From NCBI GenBank assembly GCA_937920105.1, contig CALETH010000131.1:1-64000 (forward strand): a stretch of DNA of 64,000 nucleotides. The letters are read 5' to 3'. How positions within the stretch are numbered: the first letter of the stretch is position 1; each line of letters begins with the position of its first letter. The DNA comes from an uncultured Bacteroidota bacterium (GTDB lineage Bacteria; Bacteroidota; Ignavibacteria; UBA10030; UBA8401). Below the pieces are notes generated by a model. The model searched no databases. It had not been told where the DNA came from and worked only from the letters and a program-made list of their open reading frames with translations. This document shows, piece after piece, positions 61,010 to 64,000 of this stretch. The translations under genes and the position numbers were made by a program.

Positions 61010-62437
61010 ATGAAAACCTCAACCCAACATATCACCACATCACTCTTTGATTTATTCAAAGTCGGACCAGGTCCATCAAGTTCGCACACCATCGGACCGA
61101 TGAAAGCCGCGTACAATTTTCTTCAAGAACTCAAAAAACTTCCTGATACAACTGTTGCAATTAACGCAACACTTGAAGTTACTCTTTACGGCTCACTCAG
61201 TGCAACAGGAAAAGGACACGGTACGGATAGAGCAATTGTTGCTGGTTTATTAGGCTGGCTTCCCGAAGAATGCAATCCGGAAAAATTTTCTCATTTAGTT
61301 TCTAGTGAAAAAGATAATTATGCTATCAGTGTTCCTGGTTGTAAACCAATTTTATTTTCTGCGAAAAATATTCATTTTGAACGTGGCAGATTTGATTTTC
61401 CACATCCCAACACACTCATAATTCGTCTTATCAATGAAAATGGCAATGTTATTTTGGAACACGAATATTATTCCATTGGTGGTGGATTTATTATCCGAAA
61501 AGGAGAGCAGCAGCAAAAATCTGATGTAATCCCACCATATCCATATTCCACAATGAAAGAATTAAAAAATCATCTCCAAAAAAATTCTCTTTCATTAACG
61601 GAATTAGTTATAGAAAATGAAATCGCAATTTCTCATCTCACAAAAGAAGAAGTTTATAAGAAGATGGAAAACATTTTGCAATTTATGCACAATGCTGTAG
61701 AACGCGGATTACATACAGAAGGAGTTTTGCCTGGTTCAATTCAACTTCATAGAAAAGCACCATCACTTTTTCAAAAAGCAGAAGCATTTTCCCAATCTTC
61801 ACAACAAGAAAAGCCGCAAGCCCAAAATCAAGCCCAAAACCAAGATAGCTTTTTAATTTTTCTCAATGCATATTGTGAAGCCGCATCAGAAGAAAATGCG
61901 GCAGGAAATATTGTAGTAACCGCACCAACTTCCGGTGCATCCGGAGTTATTCCCGGAATTACCTATCTTCTCAAACATCATTATCATTACGATACCAAAA
62001 AAATTTGTGAAGGTATGTTTGTTGCTGCTGTTATCGGATTTTTGGTAAAACATAACGCCAGCATTTCCGGAGCAGAGATGGGGTGTATGGGAGAAATCGG
62101 AACTGCCTCCGCAATGGGAGCAGCAATGTTAGCCCATTGTGCAGGACATTCTGTTGATGTTATTGAAGCCGCTGCAGAAATCGCGATTGAACATCACCTC
62201 GGAATGACGTGTGACCCAATTGGTGGTTACGTGCAGATTCCTTGTATAGAACGCAATGCTATGGGAGCGGTGAAAGCATACAACGCCTATCTTCTTGCCT
62301 CGTTAGGAAATCACGCCTACCAAAAAATTTCTTTGGATAATGTTATTAAGGTAATGAAAGCCACCGGAGATGATATGTCTAAAAAATATAAAGAAACTTC
62401 CGAAGCAGGTTTAGCATTGAGTAGTACAGAATGTTGA
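61010..62437 (+). CDS. sdaA: L-serine ammonia-lyase (iron-sulfur dependent, single chain)
   Basis: Deaminates L-serine to pyruvate with a [4Fe-4S] cluster. 475 residues combining beta (ACT-like) and alpha domains. GPGPSSSHTIGPMKAA at the start, TAPTSGASGVIPGI, and GCMGEIGTASAMGAA and CDPIGGYVQIPCIERNAM (cluster Cys) at the end. A Gln/Ala-rich insert (about 262-282) separates the two halves. The stop overlaps the next gene by 7 bases. Confidence 0.94.
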   Translation: MKTSTQHITTSLFDLFKVGPGPSSSHTIGPMKAAYNFLQELKKLPDTTVAINATLEVTLYGSLSATGKGHGTDRAIVAGLLGWLPEECNPEKFSHLVSSEKDNYAISVPGCKPILFSAKNIHFERGRFDFPHPNTLIIRLINENGNVILEHEYYSIGGGFIIRKGEQQQKSDVIPPYPYSTMKELKNHLQKNSLSLTELVIENEIAISHLTKEEVYKKMENILQFMHNAVERGLHTEGVLPGSIQLHRKAPSLFQKAEAFSQSSQQEKPQAQNQAQNQDSFLIFLNAYCEAASEENAAGNIVVTAPTSGASGVIPGITYLLKHHYHYDTKKICEGMFVAAVIGFLVKHNASISGAEMGCMGEIGTASAMGAAMLAHCAGHSVDVIEAAAEIAIEHHLGMTCDPIGGYVQIPCIERNAMGAVKAYNAYLLASLGNHAYQKISLDNVIKVMKATGDDMSKKYKETSEAGLALSSTEC

Positions 62438-63075
62438 AATATTTTCCTCAAAAAAAGAAAAAACGTACTCCCCAACAATTACACTACATCGTTTTTTATA
62501 AACCCTTCAATGTACTTTGTCAGTTTACGGATAACTCTATTCCTAAAAGAGCAATATTATCAGATTTTGGAAATTTTCCATCGGATGTATATCCAGTTGG
62601 ACGTTTGGATTTTGATAGTGAAGGTTTGCTTCTTCTTACGAATGATAATATTCTCAAACACAAATTACTTTCTCCAAAATTTGAACACCCGCGAACATAT
62701 CTTGTACAAGTAGAAAAAATTCCCGATAACACTGCCATAGAAAAATTACAAAAGGGAGTTGTTATTGAAGGCAAGAAAACAAAACCTGCAAAAGTAGAAT
62801 TATTGTTGAATGAACCAGAATTACCACCACGTAATCCTCCAATTCGATTTCGAAAATATATTCCAACATCATGGTTAAAAATTACTCTTACGGAAGGACG
62901 TAACAGACAGGTAAGAAAAATGACTGCATGTGTTGGACATCCAACATTACGATTGGTAAGAATTACTTTTGGAAATATTACTCTTGATTCACTTGTTCCG
63001 GGTGAGATGAGAAAGCTGAGTGAGGAAGAGATAAAATTCTTAAAGAATTCAGAAAATCAATACTTGTCAACTTGA
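62431..63075 (+). CDS. rluE: 23S rRNA pseudouridine synthase, RluE/RsuA family
   Basis: 214 residues. The catalytic GRLDFDSEGLLLLTND has the nucleophile Asp at about 60, and NRQVRKMTACVGHPTLRLVR is the family C-terminal block. No S4 RNA-binding domain precedes it, which fits the short RluE type rather than RsuA or RluB. RluE modifies 23S U2457; the exact target here is inferred. It overlaps sdaA by 7 bases. A palindrome spans its stop codon. Confidence 0.85.
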   Translation: MLKYFPQKKKKRTPQQLHYIVFYKPFNVLCQFTDNSIPKRAILSDFGNFPSDVYPVGRLDFDSEGLLLLTNDNILKHKLLSPKFEHPRTYLVQVEKIPDNTAIEKLQKGVVIEGKKTKPAKVELLLNEPELPPRNPPIRFRKYIPTSWLKITLTEGRNRQVRKMTACVGHPTLRLVRITFGNITLDSLVPGEMRKLSEEEIKFLKNSENQYLST

Positions 63076-63080
63076 CAAGT
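63062..63080. repeat. ACTTGTCAA/TTGACAAGT palindrome over the rluE stop
   Basis: A 19-base inverted repeat that shares bases with the rluE stop codon, from the TTGTCAAG/CTTGACAA family found elsewhere in the window. Confidence 0.7.
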
Positions 63081-63107
63081 TCAAAATAGTTTCGTACCAT
63101 TCTTATT

Positions 63108-63353
63108 ATGAAAACATTACCAGTTGGAGAACTTAAAACTCATTTTTCGGAAGCAATGGAAAGTGTACGCAAAGGAGAAAAAATTTGTGTACTGTATGGA
63201 AAAAAGAAAAAACCAATAGCCATGATAGTTCCGTACACCATACAAAAAAAGAAACAAAGAAAAATCGGTTTGCTTGATGGAAAAGTAAAAGTAAAATTTT
63301 CTCCTCATTTCACGATAACAGAAGAAGAATTTTTACATGAAATATCTTCTTGA
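63108..63353 (+). CDS. Phd/YefM-type antitoxin
   Basis: 81 residues with the Phd-family start VGELKTHFSEAMESVRKGEKICVLYGKKKKPIAMIVPY, whose N-terminal DNA-binding fold represses the operon and whose C-terminus blocks the toxin. It overlaps the PIN toxin gene by 17 bases. Confidence 0.88.
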   Translation: MKTLPVGELKTHFSEAMESVRKGEKICVLYGKKKKPIAMIVPYTIQKKKQRKIGLLDGKVKVKFSPHFTITEEEFLHEISS

Positions 63354-63735
63354 TACGCATACACTTATTTGGTCTATAACAGATTCTCGTAGACTTTCTC
63401 CTCGTATTCTTGAATTACTACGAAATTCTGATAATGAAATTTTTGTTTCTGTGATTTCATTGTGGGAAATTTCATTAAAGTATAAACTCGGAAAACTAAT
63501 ATTGAATAATTTATCTCCCGAAGATTTTCCTTCTCTTATCAAAAAATTACACTATGAACTTATTACATTGACGGGAGAAGAAGTGAGTACTTATCATTTA
63601 CTTAACGAACACACTCACAAAGACCCTTTTGATAGAATGTTGGCTTGGCAGGCAATACAACGAAAAATTGTTGTTATTACAAAAGATTCAAAGTTTGAAC
63701 TTTTTACTCCATTAGGTTTAGAGATTTTTTGGTAA
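63337..63735 (+). CDS. PIN-domain toxin (VapC-like)
   Basis: 132 residues. Acidic RNase site: D6 (LLDTHTLIW), E44 (SLWEISLKYKLGKL), D96 and D99 (HKDPFDRML), so it appears catalytically complete. The Phd partner plus PIN toxin is a common type II system that cuts tRNA or rRNA. Unlike the frameshifted PIN gene at 29096 this one is intact. Confidence 0.9.
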   Translation: MKYLLDTHTLIWSITDSRRLSPRILELLRNSDNEIFVSVISLWEISLKYKLGKLILNNLSPEDFPSLIKKLHYELITLTGEEVSTYHLLNEHTHKDPFDRMLAWQAIQRKIVVITKDSKFELFTPLGLEIFW

Positions 63736-63756
63736 AACGTTTTTGATATTGTCTAT

Positions 63757-63796
63757 AAGCGGACTTGTCCCGTTTACACGGGATGAAAATCCGCTT
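63757..63796. terminator. two-level bidirectional terminator
   Basis: Outer arms AAGCGGA and TCCGCTT enclose inner arms GTCCCGT and ACGGGAT, followed by a T-run on the plus strand. It ends the PIN toxin gene; the facing minus-strand gene stops at 63799. Confidence 0.8.
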
Positions 63797-63798
63797 TT

Positions 63799-63987
63799 TT
63801 ATTTTTTTGTAGATGCTAAAAATCCATCACACTGTAATACAGGCAATCGCGGATATTTTGGAAATGCTTTATCCTCTTTATTTTTTTCACATAAATGAAA
63901 AATACTTCCACGAGTATTTTTTATGATGGTGTGAAAAGAGCAGTCTTTACACAATCCTATTTTATCATCGGTACTTTTACGTTCCAT
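63799..63987 (-). CDS. small cysteine-containing protein, probable zinc binding
   Basis: 62 residues with four Cys in two pairs (CKDCSF and HLCE...LQC) and the FPKYPRLPVLQCDGF motif seen in a widespread family of uncharacterised bacterial zinc-ribbon-like proteins. Function unknown. It is convergent with the toxin gene. Confidence 0.72.
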   Translation of the reverse strand: MERKSTDDKIGLCKDCSFHTIIKNTRGSIFHLCEKNKEDKAFPKYPRLPVLQCDGFLASTKK

Positions 63988-64000
63988 TGTTTTGCATTTT

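Overview
The window is A+T-rich bacterial chromosome with tightly packed genes. The best clue to its origin is the secreted protein at 23224-25248, which ends in a type IX secretion (T9SS) sorting domain with the YPNPFNP signature. Together with several small secreted beta-barrel proteins, weak or absent Shine-Dalgarno sequences at many starts, and an 11-subunit complex I set with no nuoE, nuoF or nuoG in the window, this points to the Bacteroidota/Chlorobiota group, most like Ignavibacteria or Kapabacteria. That placement is inferred from gene content; no marker phylogeny was possible. No phage, insertion sequence, plasmid or CRISPR array was recognised.

Layout. 1-2049: small unassigned membrane proteins, one apparently broken by frameshifts, and an RsbW-type anti-sigma kinase. 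2070-6050 (minus): a nucleoside hydrolase and an NAD-dependent epimerase between two paralogous leucine-rich-repeat proteins. 6158-9594: two barrel-like outer-membrane proteins around an M3 metallopeptidase whose signal peptide seems hidden by a one-base change in a poly-T tract. 9676-19191 (minus): a protein quality-control cluster, read in transcription order as dnaK, a RES-domain-like gene, clpB, hrcA, a hypothetical gene, grpE and dnaJ. 19457-22676: birA, a three-gene toxin-antitoxin cassette, coaX and a TPR membrane protein.

22803-42221 is the core of the window: nuoA, B, C, D, H, I, J, K, L, M and N in the usual order on one strand, but broken up by unrelated genes. These are a T9SS cargo protein (A/B), a HicBA module (B/C), a small membrane protein and a TPR protein (C/D), a PIN-domain pseudogene with a partner, a TMEM43-like protein and a ParE-type module with a duplicated antitoxin remnant (D/H), a GIY-YIG nuclease-like protein (L/M), and two paralogous membrane proteins with a WG-repeat lipoprotein (M/N). 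The encoded enzyme would have the quinone module and proton-pumping arm but no NADH-oxidising module from this locus.

42279-50941: a CAU-anticodon tRNA, tilS, hpt, two exported proteins, ftsH, a dolichol-kinase-like protein and a TPR/CHAT-like lipoprotein. 50945-53813 (minus): a Nudix hydrolase, an MscS channel, pyrE, pterin dehydratase and an exported Sm-like small protein. 54175-63075 (plus): B12-dependent ribonucleotide reductase, a GmhA-type isomerase, a secreted 48-residue-repeat protein, a Fic protein, a VOC protein, a cysteine-tailed DUF6428-like protein, L-serine dehydratase and an RluE-type pseudouridine synthase. 63108-63735: a Phd/PIN toxin-antitoxin pair, then a small cysteine protein on the opposite strand.

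Many intergenic gaps hold short palindromes from a few families (TTGTCAAG/CTTGACAA, ACCTGTGAGG/CCTCACAGGT, GGATTCCCGC/GCGGGAATGAC, and a CCCCTCTC element with terminal inverted repeats). They sit beside start and stop codons and in two cases (nuoJ, nuoN) create false upstream start codons.
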